Origin: Temnopleurus reevesii
Lineage: Eukaryota; Echinodermata; Echinoidea; Temnopleuroida; Temnopleuridae
Length of the DNA stretch: 64,000 bases
Reading direction: 5' to 3'
NCBI GenBank assembly: GCA_036244855.1
Contig: BQKZ01000102.1
Span: forward strand, 170,350 to 234,349
The notes below the pieces were generated by a model. The model was not told the DNA's origin. It saw nothing but the letters and a program-made list of their open reading frames with translations, and did not search any database. Shown here piece after piece: positions 40,201 to 55,200 of the stretch (the first letter of the stretch is position 1; every line of letters starts with the position of its first letter). The position numbers and the translations under genes were made by a program.

Positions 40201-43200
40201 AATGAAAATTTATGATAAAAATGGAATTAAACCCATGAATTATTATGAGCAGTTTCATTCACACATATTCACTGTGGGCAGTATGGACAAAGTAATTGGA
40301 CAGGATAAATAACTTCCATTCAAACCTTCAAAATAGCTTGATGTACCAAAAAGAAAAGTTTCCCTAATTATTCAGTAAACACATGTTTGACATTTCTCCT
40401 CAGAATAAAAGAGAATGAAATTTATTTCGTGTGCATCGAGCTATTGTGAATGCTTGAATAGAAGCTGTTTAATTTGTCCAATTCCTTAGTAGCTTCTGCT
40501 CACAGTGATGGGGAGTAATGCTTTANATAGGCCGGTTGATAACAATAAGACTAAAATACTTGGAATTCAGTTTGCATACATTACTTGTTGCTATGTCGGG
40601 CAAGCCTCGGGCAAAGTTTTGGGTTGTCAAGAACAACCTTTGTGTTAGAGGTATGCATAAAATTTGCATCTAATAGCAAACCCGCCTATCAATCCAGGCT
40701 TACAGGTCAACTCTTTATCTCTATTGATATAATTACAAATCATGAATATGTATAAAAGTAGACAGGTCATTGTAATTAAGATTATCTTATCACTATTCAT
40801 TTACTTGATCATTTTGTACCAGAGAGGGCGCTTGTCAAGAGAGTTATGTTGAACGGTGCTTATGGTCGAGGTAATACGGTATGTTACTGACCAACAAAAA
40901 TGCCACGAACGTTGATATCACTTTACATCTGTTCACAGAAATTCTTGAAATTCTTTCTTTATGGTTTATATTTTCTCAACTTCAACCTTCTTCAACATGA
41001 AATCATGCAAAATCAATATCATAGTCATAATATACAGGCATACTGCCAAACTTTAAGGACAACATCATTTAAAAACAAGAAAACAAAAGCAAAGTACCAA
41101 ATTCAAATTGAACTCACATCAAACAACCATCAAAACATAATTATTAAGTTGATTAATTAATGAATAAGATATGAAAACAAACCCCACACATTAAAAAAGA
41201 AGATGTACACTATATAATGAAAATATAATTTCATGACAGGATGAAAATGAATGTTTTTTCCTTAAAGTAAATAAATCCAACAACAAAACTTTAATTAGAG
41301 CAAACAAATTGTTTCATCAAACAAAAACAAACCCCACAAAAAAACACAATATGATTTTGTGATGGAAAGAAAATTAACGGCTTTATTATATAAAATTAAT
41401 TAACATAACCCCAAAACTTTAAAAGCACAATTTAAATAATTCAATCACAATAAACAAATAAGTGATTGGAATTATTTTTTTAAAGAAGCAGTGAATATTA
41501 ATCAGAAAGGTGTATAAAGTTTAAAATGAAAATGGAAATCATGACATGCATAGGTAAACATTTGGCTTATTATGAATACACTGTGAACATAATGGACGAA
41601 GGAACTCAGAGAGAAAATAAACAAGCTTCATTCAAACCTTCAGAGTAGCTTAATTAACACACACAAAATAGTTTCCCTGTTGATTCATTGAACAGGTGCA
41701 ACACCTGTTTGACACCTCTCCTCAGAATAAGAGAGAATGAAATTGATTTCATGTGCATCAAGCTATTGTGAATGCTTGAATAGAAGCTGTTTAATTTGTC
41801 CAATTCCTTAGTAGCTTCTGCTCACAGTGATGGGGAGTAATGCTTTTTTACATGCACTCAAGACTATGATTCACAACACACAGGGTTAATAGAAAAGAAA
41901 ACAAAATGGTTGAATCGGTCAGTACCTGGAGGTATGAAATTCACTGTGCGCCATGCAGGAAGGAAAGAGATGCATATGACAAGAAAAGTTAGTTCCGATA
42001 TTAGAGATCTTACAAATCTACCATGTAAAGTTATGTTACAAGAACTAATAAGATATACTACAAAAAATATAAAGCTACCAGGATATTATAATCTATTTTC
42101 ACTAGTATGATTTACATTGCGAAAGTAATATATGGAGTAAAATCAGGCATTTTTAGGGTTAAAACTATGAAAGATAGAAAACCAAGCCATTTCAAGAAGT
42201 GAAACTTTCACTACCCATCATTTAGGATGAGCGTTTTAATTCTAAAAAAAAATGTTGAAGATTTTTCTTTCGCAAATGCCAAAAACAAAACCTTTGAGAA
42301 ACGAATATTCTTTTTTTGTAATTGTACAAAATTCTTAACACACATTCATTACATTATGTTCAAGTATCATAATCATCAAAGTTCCAATCAATGCAGACAA
42401 AAACATAGTCATGCTTTATAGTTTCATAACCTGAGAAATTTGTGGAATTCAATTTATAGCAAGTCTTTAGTTTCAAGGTGCAATGCATTATTTCTTTTGT
42501 TAGAATATAGATTGCTATTGAAAATGTTGGCAATAATATTATTGCTTTATTATACTACAATGTACTCATTAATTGCAAGCTCCTAAAATGTTTAACAAAT
42601 ATTTGTGTTTAAATTATTACATTTATGCAATTCATCATCTCTTTGTAGAATGATTCTTGTCAAGTTGGACAAGTTAAAATACAAATTATAAAAGAAATGC
42701 CAGATGATCAAGAAAATTATTTCTAGCCATTAGTTTACTGTAGTTTGCTTTTAAAATAAGTGAACATATGAATGGGTTCGATTGAGGGTTGTATAAAGAA
42801 TGTCTATCTAAAGTCTAATGATATGTCTATAACACATGGAATCAGAATTGGAAAGTGTAATGTAGAGTTTTACTGCAATATCAACACAGGTGCTTTCTAA
42901 TTGGTTGAAAGATAATCTATGAATAAAACACTGGCTTAGAATGGCCAATAGCACCATTAATATTTCTATAGAGTGGCTATGAAAGAAGAGAACAAAATAA
43001 TTTGATAATATTTCACATAGTAAAGAAGTAGAAAAGTTTGGAAAATATGCTGCTCTCCATCCCATCCACCATACATCATTATTTGAAGGAGGGTATTTTT
43101 TACCCCTTTTTTAATCACCATAGCAATAGTTGAGAGTAGAATGTTATCAAATTGTTCATTTTGTCACATTACTTTAAAAAAAAAGAAGGGCATATTATTC

Positions 43201-46200
43201 ACACTTTACCAAAGTAAAGTTTTGTCAATATTGACACTTATGTTTCATTATGAATAGATTTGGTTAGCAAAATATATTTTCCAAATATCACTGCCTTTAA
43301 GTAAATGCCTTCATTTTAAGCACCCTCTATCTATCAATTAAAATTGTGTTGATAGAAAAAAATGTATGAATATAAAAAAATATATATTTCAGCTTACCAT
43401 CATCTAGGAGACTGAGTAAGCTAACTATTGTTTCTAACGCCGCTAGTCTGACGCAACTCTCCTCATCCTTTCCTAGCTCAACAAGATCCGGTAGTATTGC
43501 ACTTCTCGTAGGCTCCAGTCTAGAAGTGAAGACAATAAACAGAGAAAAATGAATGCAATATATAGCAACTGGTAGTATTGCACATCTTGTTGGGTCAAAA
43601 CTAGAAATGTGCAAAATGAGTAGGGAAAATGAAGGCCATATATAGTAACTATTGTTTCTCATGCCACTAGTCTGATATATGAAGGCAGCTCTCCTCGTCT
43701 TTGCCTCTCAACCAAAATAACAGTAGCAGAATTATCAAGAAAAATAGGGAAACTTTATTGAAATGGCCTTAAACCTCTCTAAAAAAATAGTTAAAAATTC
43801 ATATATTTTCCTCAAAATTCCACATGGTTGGGAGGTCCACTAGTTCCAATACCTCCATTAGTATTGCACTTCTTATTGGCTCCAATCTAGAAGTAATGAC
43901 AATAAGCAGAGAAACAGTAAATATTATTTTGAATTGTTGCTAGCCTGACGTATGAACACAACTCTCTTTGTCTTTCTCTAGTTCAAAAAGCTCTGGGTGG
44001 TATTGCAATTTTTATCGACTCTAGTCTAGAAGTAACCATTAAGCAGTAAAACAAAACAAAAAAAACATATCATGTGCAATATCATTTAATGAGAAGGTAT
44101 GATAAGCTAAACTTTCATCATAATTGCAAACCCTGATGAAAAAAGAAAAATACAATAAATGAACGACTATGTATGATTAAACCAAAAATACACTGTAACT
44201 TTTTTCACATTACATTTCATAGAATTCATTGACTTGATAACTTCTCCAACTGAGGCCTACACTTTGTTTTAAATCATTTTCTTTTAAACAATATTTTGTT
44301 ATGTTTATGAAAAAATGGGGTGACTAAATTAATTTCCAACTGTCATGGCTCATGAACAATAGCAGAAACATTCAATGCTAAAGGATGATAAAGGCTATCA
44401 GGAGACAGGTGCAAGTCAACATTCTTTACCAGCATCTACATATTTTGGTATCCTCTAATCTGTAGTGGTATGACTATAATAGGAAAGGTATTCACCAAGA
44501 TTAGTAGGTAGGCTATCATAATGATCTTTAACAACCCTTTCCTTAAGATATAGCACAGTTATCAAACTATGATGTGAACATACCCCAAATCTTCTGGCCA
44601 TACTGTCAAGCTGTTTGCATGTGACAAGATAGCACTATCATACCCTGATGTGAACATACCCCCAACCTTCTGGTCACAATGTAAGGCTGTTCACATTTGA
44701 CAAGATGGTGCTACCATACCCTGATGGGAACATACCCCCAACCTTCTGGTCACAATGTAAAGCTGTTCACATTTGACAAGATGGTGCTACCATACCCTGA
44801 TGGGAACATATCCCCAACCTTCTAGTCACAATGTAAAGCTGTTCACATTTGACAAGATAGCACTATCATACCCTGATGTGAACATACCACTAATCTTCTG
44901 GCCACATCAATCTGCATGTGACAATTTAGCGCTATAATACCCTGATGTGAACATACCCCATCTTATGGCCACATGGTCAGGCTGTTTACATTTAACAAGA
45001 TGGCAGTATCATACTGTGATGTGAACATACCCCAATATTTCTAGCACCGTAAAGCTGTTTATGTGTGAAAAGATAGCGCTATCAAACCCTGATGTGAACA
45101 TACCCCAATTTTCTGGCCACACTGTCAAGCTGTTTACATTTGACAAGATACAACTATCATACCCTAATGTGAACATACCCCCAACCTTCTGGCCACACTG
45201 TCAAGCTGTCTACATGTGACAAGATACAACTATCATACCCTGATGTGAACATACCCCAAATCTTCTGGCCACACTGTCAAACTGTTTGCATGTGACAAGA
45301 TACAACTATCATACCCTGATGTGAACATACCCCAAATCTTCTGGCCATTCTGTCAAGCTGTTTGCATGTGACAAGATAGCGCTATCATACCCTAATGTGA
45401 ACATACCTCCAAACTTCTGGCCACACTGTCAAGCTGTTTGCATATGTGACAAGATAGCGCTATCATACCCTGATGTGAACATACCCCAAATCTTCTATCC
45501 ACATTGTAAACCTGTCTACATGTGACAAGATACAACTATCATACCCTGATGTGAACATACCCCAAATCTTCTGGCTATACTGTTCAAGCTGTTTGCATGT
45601 GACAAGATACAACTATCATACCCTGATATGAATACACCACTAATATTCTGGCCACTATATAGCTGTTCACATTTGACAATATAGTGCTATCATACCCTGG
45701 TGTGAACATACATGTACCTCAAATCTTCTGGCCACACTGTAAAGCTGTCTACATGTGACAAGATATCACTGCCATGCCCTGGTGTGAACATACTCCCAAC
45801 CTTCTAACCACACAGTCAAGCTGTTTACATTTTACGCCATAGAGCTATCATACCCTGATGTGAACATAATACCAATCTTATGCCTACACAGTTAAGCTGT
45901 TCGTACATGAAACCATAATGCAATCACCCTCCGATGTGAACGTACCTTAATTGTCTTGTCACATTAACTGTTTAGATATATGTGAAAGAATAGTAATATA
46001 ATTCACGATATCTTCATTTAATCTAAACCTTAGATTACATCTTCGAGGCATACACTTACATTTAGCGCTATCATACCCTAATATGAACTTACCCCAATCT
46101 TCTGGCCGTAATGTCAAACTGTCTACACTCTATAAAAAAATATCCTTATCATACATCTGGCCATAATCCTCAACTAATGCAAAGTTTGCCCAAAGTTTTT

Positions 46201-49200
46201 GTCACAATGACTTAACAAAATATATAACAGGCTAACAAAATGACTCCGGCAAACTTAATACACATCACTGAGGAGTAGAACCATACCCTAATGTGAACTT
46301 ACCCCAATCCTCTTGCCACACTGTCAAGCTGTTTACACATGCACGCTCTGACCTCATAATCCACATCCTGACACAGAGATGTTACCAAAGGAAGGATTTC
46401 TTTCTTGATCCTGTAACATGAAACAAACATATCAAAAAATGTAAACATACAGGTAAAAACTCATATTAGCAGAACAAAATTCATTTAGATTTAGATTTAA
46501 AGAATGGATGGAGATATAGTTTGTACCTTTTGCCTTCATTACCTTGCTCTAAAAAAAATATGATATCACATAATCAGCAATAGCATCAGCAATGGCACCA
46601 CAAGCAGCATCAATCTCTTCATCAAAATCTTTTTCGTCATCTTTACCATCACCATCAAAACCAACAAAATGGCAAAATAAAAATAGTTGTAAAAAAATCA
46701 AAATCTTAGATTTGATAATAAGATCATGACAATTCTAAAATTCTAAATAAAAATCAGAAGAAGAGGAGCCCCTCCATGCTTATATCACATAGAAATCTGT
46801 AGAGGTTGGTAACGATACCATGATATGCTCCTTTAAGATGAAAGTCAGACAGAATTCCTGCCCTTACGTCTACATTACCAGCTTGGGGGTAGTCACGCCA
46901 GGGATCATGTAGAGAAGTAGAGTATCAATCACACCATTTTCCCATTTTATTTTCATATCTTTTCTTGTAGTAAATCCAGTCTTGGTAAATGAATCAATTC
47001 ATTCATTACACAATCAAGAAATGTCATAGGACTAGAAGGTACAGTAACAGAGTGCTAACTCAGACCTCCTTTACCCTTCTGGCATCTGTCCCTTTAACTT
47101 GGTTTAATATGGTGCAAGTCAAAATGAAATCCAGGTACCTCGAATTTCCTGCCTTGCACCTCAATAGCCAGCTTGGGGTATCACTCAAACCATTAAATGA
47201 GTCAATTAATTCATCAAACAACAAAGAAAGGTCACAGGACTAGAAGGTGACTAAGTGCAAGGCTTCTTTTACCCTTTTCTCATCAGTCCCTTTAACTTGT
47301 TTAATATGGTAGAATTCAGACATAAATCCAGGTACCTCGGAATTCTGGCCGTTGCACCTAGACGGCCATCTTTGGGTAGACATAGGGGGTCATGCCGCGA
47401 GCTTGAGTATCACTCAAACCATTCTTGCTAAATGAGTCAATTAATTCATCACACCACCAAGAAGGGTCATGGGACTAGAAGGTAACTCAAGTGCTAGCTC
47501 CGACTTCCTTTCGCCTTGTTTTACTAACATTTAACATGGGTGGAAGGTGGAAGTCTAACAGAATTCCTGCCCTTACCCCTGGACGGCCATCTTGGGGGTA
47601 GACACAAGGGGTCATGCAGAGAGCTCATGTATCAATCAGACCATTCTTGCTAAATGAGTCAATTAATTCATCACACCATCAAGAAATGTCATAGGTCATA
47701 GTACTAGAAGGACTGACTAGCTGCGCGAGTTCAAACTTCCTTTGCCCTTTTCTGATCTGTCCCTTTAACTTGTTTGAGGTGGAAGTCTAACAGAATTCCT
47801 ACCCTTGCGCCTCGACGGCCATCTTGGGGTAGACATGGTAGGGGTCATGCAGAGAACTCAAGTATCAATCAAGCCATTCTTGCTAAATGAGTCAATTAAT
47901 TCATCACACCACCAAGAAAGGTCATAGGACAAGAAGGTGACTGATTGCTAACTGAGGTTTCACATATGTACTTCCACTTGTACATGTAAAGCCCCGGTCA
48001 CATAGGACCCCCGGAGGCAACACGATTCATCCCCGACTCATTGTTCTGAGGCAGTTAAAGGCGGGGCGACATGATGTTCAGAGAGCGTGGCCTGGCCGCT
48101 GCCATTTTGATTACGATGATTGGCGAACAGAAAAATTGCGGCATTTCAACCTGTAATAGCGAGCGAGCAAGTTATATTTCGCTAGCTAGCAGCTCGGCAA
48201 TAGCATGATAATGCGTTTTGCACATTTTTAGAAAAATTGAAGCTAAAGAGGGGAGGAATCAAAGTTACACGCGACGACAACATGGATCAGATATTCGTAC
48301 GAAGGTGCGTAAGCAAGGAAATGTTCAAATATCGTTGTTGCCAATACGCAACACGCCGTCCGTTTGTGTCGATCATGACGGACTGACTTTAACTGTGAAT
48401 TGACAAAGAGTTGGGGTGAATCGTGTTGCTTCCAGGGTCCTATGTGACCGGGGCTTAAGTAGCATTTAAGAATCTACATCATCAATCATGTGCAAAACAA
48501 ATACCTTAGGATGCCAATGAACAAAAACTTTCTAGAAACTCTTTCAGGAAAATAAAAAACAGGAAAACGTCTTTTATTTTCTGAATACTCAATAACACAA
48601 ATGACTTAAGCTGTACAGATATATATTGTACATGTACTTCAAATCAAAGTTTAGTACTTTAAACATTCCCCTTCCATAGATATTTTGTACTGGAATTGTT
48701 GTCACAGTAACCATATATAACTTGTTATTATAATATATTTACAGTGCACAACTGCCTTTATTTCTATACTATTTTGGGGTTTTCATAAATTTGCATATCA
48801 GGGCAGACAGCCCGGTTGCATTTGACGTAAATGTCTTTAATTATTGAGTAAAAAAATCAGAAGTAATGTTTTCTGTTCTTTTAATCTTAGTCTTAATTTT
48901 TTATTAAAACTTCCACCTCACTTAATATGTGGACTCCAACACCAAAACATAGCCTGAAGTGCAGTTACCTTCTCATCATTATATCTCTCTCATCACCAAT
49001 AAATCAATTTTACAACCCTCCACAAAGTCAAAATGTTCTCAACTGCTCATTCATTCAAGATGAAATATGACAATGAATTATTCTCCTTCCCAGCCTGTAT
49101 CACATCTGGGAGGTGTTTCACCAAGATAAGAAAGACTTTACTCACGATTTTACGTTCGACTGGTACCCCTTCTTGTACGTAATGGTTCACATTATTACGC

Positions 49201-52200
49201 GCATCCAGCGCAAAAACTGATACTTCTTGAATCAAGGTCTAGTTTAAATCACAGCTAGTACNNNNNNNNNNNNNNNNNNNNNNNNNNNNNNNNNNNNNNN
49301 NNNNNNNNNNNNNNNNNNNNNNNNNNNNNNNNNNNNNNNNNNNNNNNNNNNNNNNNNNNNNNNNNNNNNNNNNNNNNNNNNNNNNNNNNNNNNNNNNNNN
49401 NNNNNNNNNNNNNNNNNNNNNNNNNNNNNNNNNNNNNNNNNNNNNNNNNNNNNNNNNNNNNNNNNNNNNNNNNNNNNNNNNNNNNNNNNNNNNNNNNNNN
49501 NNNNNNNNNNNNNNNNNNNNNNNNNNNNNNNNNNNNNNNNNNNNNNNNNNNNNNNNNNNNNNNNNNNNNNNNNNNNNNNNNNNNNNNNNNNNNNNNNNNN
49601 NNNNNNNNNNNNNNNNNNNNNNNNNNNNNNNNNNNNNNNNNNNNNNNNNNNNNNNNNNNNNNNNNNNNNNNNNNNNNNNNNNNNNNNNNNNNNNNNNNNN
49701 NNNNNNNNNNNNNNNNNNNNNNNNNNNNNNNNNNNNNNNNNNNNNNNNNNNNNNNNNNNNNNNNNNNNNNNNNNNNNNNNNNNNNNNNNNNNNNNNNNNN
49801 NNNNNNNNNNNNNNNNNNNNNNNNNNNNNNNNNNNNNNNNNNNNTATATTCATGTACCTGTTCGCTCAGAAAGAAACACATTCCTGGCTATTCATTGGCT
49901 CATTTCTTTTTACAATGGAGGTAAGACGGACGATTGGGAAATCTCAAACTTTAATCTTTGGCTTCGAATCAAAGGTCACAGTCATGAATCTATCGAATTC
50001 CAATTTTTTCTCCATCTGGGTTGCATGAATCATGTTCACTACCATGTACATTCATATATTTTCCCTCTGTGCTCTTTCTCTCTCTTTCTTCCACTCTTCC
50101 TTCAGTGCTCCTCTTTATTCCTTCCCTACTCATCTCTCTGTCTCTCTCCTTCTTTCCTCTGCTCTTTATATTTATTGTTTATCCTTCTTCTCTGCAAAAA
50201 GCTGAGTTTGCTTTTTCATCCTTTTTTCCTATTTCTATCCATTGCTCTTTTTCAAATTTGCTCAAGATGTACATCTTAAATGTATTATTTCTTTGCATTG
50301 ATACTCAATGAATGTATCCTAATATATAGTAGTATTGCAAATGTTGATTTTTTCTTAAGTTCAAACCAAACTTCCTTCCATGGATAGCATAATTATTTCC
50401 CCCCCCCCCCTAGTCCTCCAATCAAAAGACTTCTTTCAATTTTTGAAATACATGTTTCCAGACGCGATCATGACTCTTGTTGTGATAGCATAATGTATTT
50501 AGTATTGTAAAAGTTCATTTTTAAGTTGGAACAAAACTTCCATGCCATGAATAGCATCGTAAGTCTCCCCTGAGACTTCTTTCAATTTCTGAAATACATA
50601 TTTCCAGACACCATCACGTGTTATGATAGCATGGTTATACATGTAACGAGTAATGAAGATGTTTACGGAAGAAGCGGTATCTCAAAGCATAACAATTCAT
50701 TATAGGCCTCCTAGCACCTCTAATGAGGAAAGACAAGATCCCTGAATGATGGATGTGCTTTAATAAAGTTTTTCTGATGGGAAACATACATGTACTTCTA
50801 CAGTGTAAGTTCTATCCAGGGCATAATGAGGAGTGCCAAATGGAATTGATCAGAGAGCCTAAAAATCATTTATACTGCAAAATTCTGTTGTTACAAAAGC
50901 ACATATTGACATTGTGTTTTGTGTTTCTGTATTAATCTGATTACTCTATTTTCTTTTCAGATTAGCATTTTTGTTCTCTTTTTCTTGTGCAAATTTTTAC
51001 ACAGCTATGTACAACTATATTACTTGATGAAAAAGTTATGTACTGTCGTAACAGACTATTTGTGCATAAAATTTGTTTAAATCCGTTTTTCCTCCTGAAA
51101 GAGATGAAACTTTATTACAAGTGAATGCTTGAGAAAACACACACAAAGAAATTCCTGCATTCTCTTCAAAAACACTANTTCCAGACACCATCACGTGTTA
51201 TGATAGCATGGTATAACGAGTAATGAAGATGTTTACCAAAGAAGCGGTATCTCAAAGCATTACACATGTATTTAGTTTTGTAAAAGTTGATTTTTAAGTT
51301 GGAACAAAACTTCCATCCATGAATACAGTCTCCCCTTAGACTTCTTTCAATTTCTGAAATTCATATTTCCAGACACCATCACGTGTTATGATAGCATGGT
51401 ATAACGAGTAATGAAGATGTTTACCAAGGAAGCGGTATCTCAAAGCATAACAATTCATTATAGGCCTCCTAGCACCTCTAATGAGGAAAGACAAGATCCC
51501 TGAATGATGGATGTAGCTTTGATAAGGTTTCTCTGATGGGAAACATGTACAAATTCTATCCAAGGAATAAAGAGGTGTGCCAGTTGGAATTGATCAGAGG
51601 GCCTAAAAATCATGTATCATGCAAAATCTTGTTGTTGTAAAAGCATATATGTTTCGTGTTTCTGGATTAATATGATTACTCTATTTTCTTTTCAGATTAT
51701 CGTTTTCATTCTTTTTCGTGCAAATTTTTACACAGCTACAGGGAGCTACATACCTGCTTGCCCGAATGCCCGGGGCAACAAAATTGAGCCATCGGGCAAG
51801 TAAATGGAATTGTCACATGCCCAGATGGGCAAGTTCAAGAGTGTGAATCATCCACTGTCCATGAGTTGTTTGTGAGAATCCAGTTGCAAGATCTATCATT
51901 TTGACTAACAACACTGACAGCTCAGCTAAATGTCTGTGTGTGCAACTGCTTTTGCTTGCTTTTATGTTTTGGACAAGAGAAATTGATATTCCAACTAGCG
52001 TTTTGAAAAGCCACTTGCCCAGCAGGGCAAGTAGTGCAACATTTTTTGTAGCACCCTGACTGCTACATTACTTAAAGAAAATGTACTGTCATAATAGATT
52101 ATTTGTGCATAAAAGTTGGTCAGATCCATTTTCCTCCTGAAAGAGATGAAAATTTATTACAAGTGAATGCTTCAGGGAACACACACAAAGAAATTCCTGC

Positions 52201-55200
52201 ATTCTCTTCAAAAACACTGTAAATTTGGACAAAACTATATGAATGACCTAAACAAGACACTATTACACATACATGTATTCAAAGCTCTGACAATCATCTC
52301 AAAAGGCATCTATTAAGTCTGAATCAAGAGTGGTGCCTTGAACTTTAACTGCGCAGACAAATCCAATGAAATAGAGCTCCATTCATCTTGGCCTGAATGT
52401 AACAATGTAATGTCTGGTATGCGAGTCACCCACACCTCATCTAGGTATACGTGACCATGACGGCTCTCTGTATCTTTTCAACAAGAGGGAAAATGTGTAG
52501 CAGTCCCATCATAACCCAACATGAACATGCACTTTCACTTTTTTAGAGACTTGGCCAAGTTTGAATGACACTTTCTGACTAGATTGTTCTCATATAGACA
52601 GAATTCTCTAAAAATATATATTCTTGGACGAATGTAATTAATTTTAAGAAAATATGGGTTTTGTTCAAATACAAATATGAAGTAAGCATTACAAGTAGGC
52701 TAATTTATTTTATTGAAATAGAACCCACAAAATGTGTAAAGCTATCATACAAACAAATTATGATTCAATCAGGAATATGTCTTTTTAAAGTTGACATAGT
52801 ACTAGTCTAAATGAAATTCATTTATTTGGTTTAAAAGATTCCTAAATCATCATGTATTTAGCTAAGCAACAAATTACAGTTAAGAATCCGTTTTGCAAGT
52901 TACATATTTCCGACAATATTGGCACTCACATATTCAAAGCTAACATGTTATTTTATCACAATTTGAAAATCTAGGGTTTTAAACAAAATTGAAACTTTAG
53001 GTGAGTGACATACACTGTATAATATAGTTGACCATCTGGATGAAGCACTTATCTTGTTTCATTCATACCCATTAGTCACTAAGCTACCCTCCCAACAAAC
53101 TTTCAACCCTAATATTGTATGCTTCATGGACGATGTACATCTGTATGATAATATGGACGCAAAATATAATTTGCTGTAATCACCTAGCGGTATTTTATTG
53201 ATCTGTTATCCTGCCATGTTGTGATGACAATAAGAATAATAACAATCATTTCTTTCTCATTTATGCAATTTAGAAAATTATTTTGAGCATCATACGGTGA
53301 ACTAAATCAATCATATATATATTCAATATACAGCATGTTGAATAGCACACAAATGTAGACCACTGTGTGAAATTAATTTCCTCAAATTCCTGATATATTG
53401 TTTATCATCTGGATGAAGAATAAGAATAATAACAATCACCTTTTTTCATTTATGCAATTTAGAAAATTTATTTCAAGCATCATACTGTGAACAAAATCAA
53501 TTGTGCATTTATTCAATGCATACGATTCTGAATATCAGAAATGTAGACCACTGTGTGAAATTAATTTCCTCAAATTCCTGATAGTGCCATTACATATTTC
53601 ATCTTTCACGCCACAGACAAAACTCATTATCATGGGTCTCCTTGACTTCGGCATTAGTCGGTAGACCCCACGAGCCCCCGAATAAACAGTCTCACAGAGA
53701 GATACAAAAGACATGTGTTATTATAACCATACAATAGATACAGAGTCATAATGGTATCACACCAGCATCATTGGAATGTATTCTACACCTGACCCATAGA
53801 AAATATGAGACCAGCCATATCAGAAGTGGGTAGAACTTACACCTCTCTGCTGTCTGGGCTTAAATTTCAAGTCATATCTGTTTCAAACACCCATAAACAA
53901 AACAGTATTCCTTCACTTTCATCTCAGAGGCAGGAAGTGCTAATATTTAACAGAACTTTGTTATAAGTGTGTGTAAGAAATCTTCATCGTACCAAAATGG
54001 AATGCACCAGTATTAAGCTCATTGAGATGCTTTAAAATTTGCTTCTATTCAGACTTCAGGTTGAGAATAAAAAAGGAGTGATCAATTTTTTTTGTGATAA
54101 GGCAAAACACCAGTAATCAAAATAAAAGGCTCCTACATGCACAGGCACCACCACTGAACACTGCATTCAGATCCTTGTAAAATAGTTTTGTTGAGGATAT
54201 ATTTTTAGTTTATGATATATACCTTTCAAAATTTGAAGAAACAAGTGACTTTGAAACACTTGTACACACAATTCCTTTCATTGGGAAATGTTCTAAAGCA
54301 ATCTGTTAAACAAAATTTTTCGCAGTTATATGAAGTGGTCACTAAATAATATGTAGGATCTAGTATCTACAGAGAAGTTTAAAACAGTCAATAGAATGCA
54401 TATCTTTGGATTAAATGGCTATGGTAAACTTTGCTCCAGACATAATCACTATCGATATAAGCAGGCACACAATGAAATTCTATCCTCGGTATAGGTTTGT
54501 GGTGTGACTGGGGGTGTAGTATCAATGAAAAAGTGAGAGAAAAGACTTACATGAAGGTGTCAAAACGTGTGGCAATCTTTCCCAGTAGTCTGCAGCTTGC
54601 GAGGCGGGACTGAACAGACTGGGCAAGGTGACCCTTTGACAAAGCGATGGGTAAGATCTGTCATGAGAGAACAAACGATCCAAGGTAGGTTAATAAGTGA
54701 ATTATTTTATACAAAAAAAAATTGAAGAAAATCATGAAATCATGATGTAGAGACAAAGACAATGAACACAATTAAACAATATTTTGTCAATAAAGGGCAA
54801 TGGCTCTGGGACAACTCTGCCCGGAAGTAGAATGGGGATACCTCATACATGTAATAACATACATTTTCCATAGACATGTGATCTCATAGTGATGGTGTAA
54901 TGTTAGGATGAGGTGTCCAGGCCCAAAGGCAATTCCTGAAGTTGGTCAACCTTTTTGGTTTATCCCAATTCACTTTTCTCCTATTTTACTTCTCTTTATG
55001 GATTCATTAAACAAGCATCATGTAAAAGCATTATACATAGTCTTCAAATCAGATATGACCAATGAAAACTTCTTCAAAAAGAAAAGAGGTTCATTTGATG
55101 CACATGTATAATATTATAAATGCCAATGTTTATTTTAACAGAAATTGATATTGTCACCCTGTTCTAATATCAATTCTTTACATGTATAATAGTGAAAACA

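Larger units (their letters stand above)
46411..54550 (-). other. PPP4R4: e5-e4 intron (8.1 kb), remainder
   Basis: Largest intron in the window. Outside the listed tandem repeats, MITEs and gap it is AT-rich with no supported gene. Confidence 0.6.

Noticed and set aside
44555..46133. CRISPR-like repeat array
   Set aside because: Units are contiguous and degenerate along their full length, with no conserved-repeat/unique-spacer structure, and the source is exon e5 of an animal gene.
49090..49240. Minus-strand frame with DARNNVNHYVQEGVPVERK next to the N gap
   Set aside because: Looks like part of a dispersed repeat; no splice context, and the gap hides the rest.
53633..53700. GC-richer patch with a short minus-strand open frame
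   Set aside because: No match to PPP4R4 residues is missing between e4 and e5, no good paired splice sites, and no known peptide; probably a dispersed repeat.
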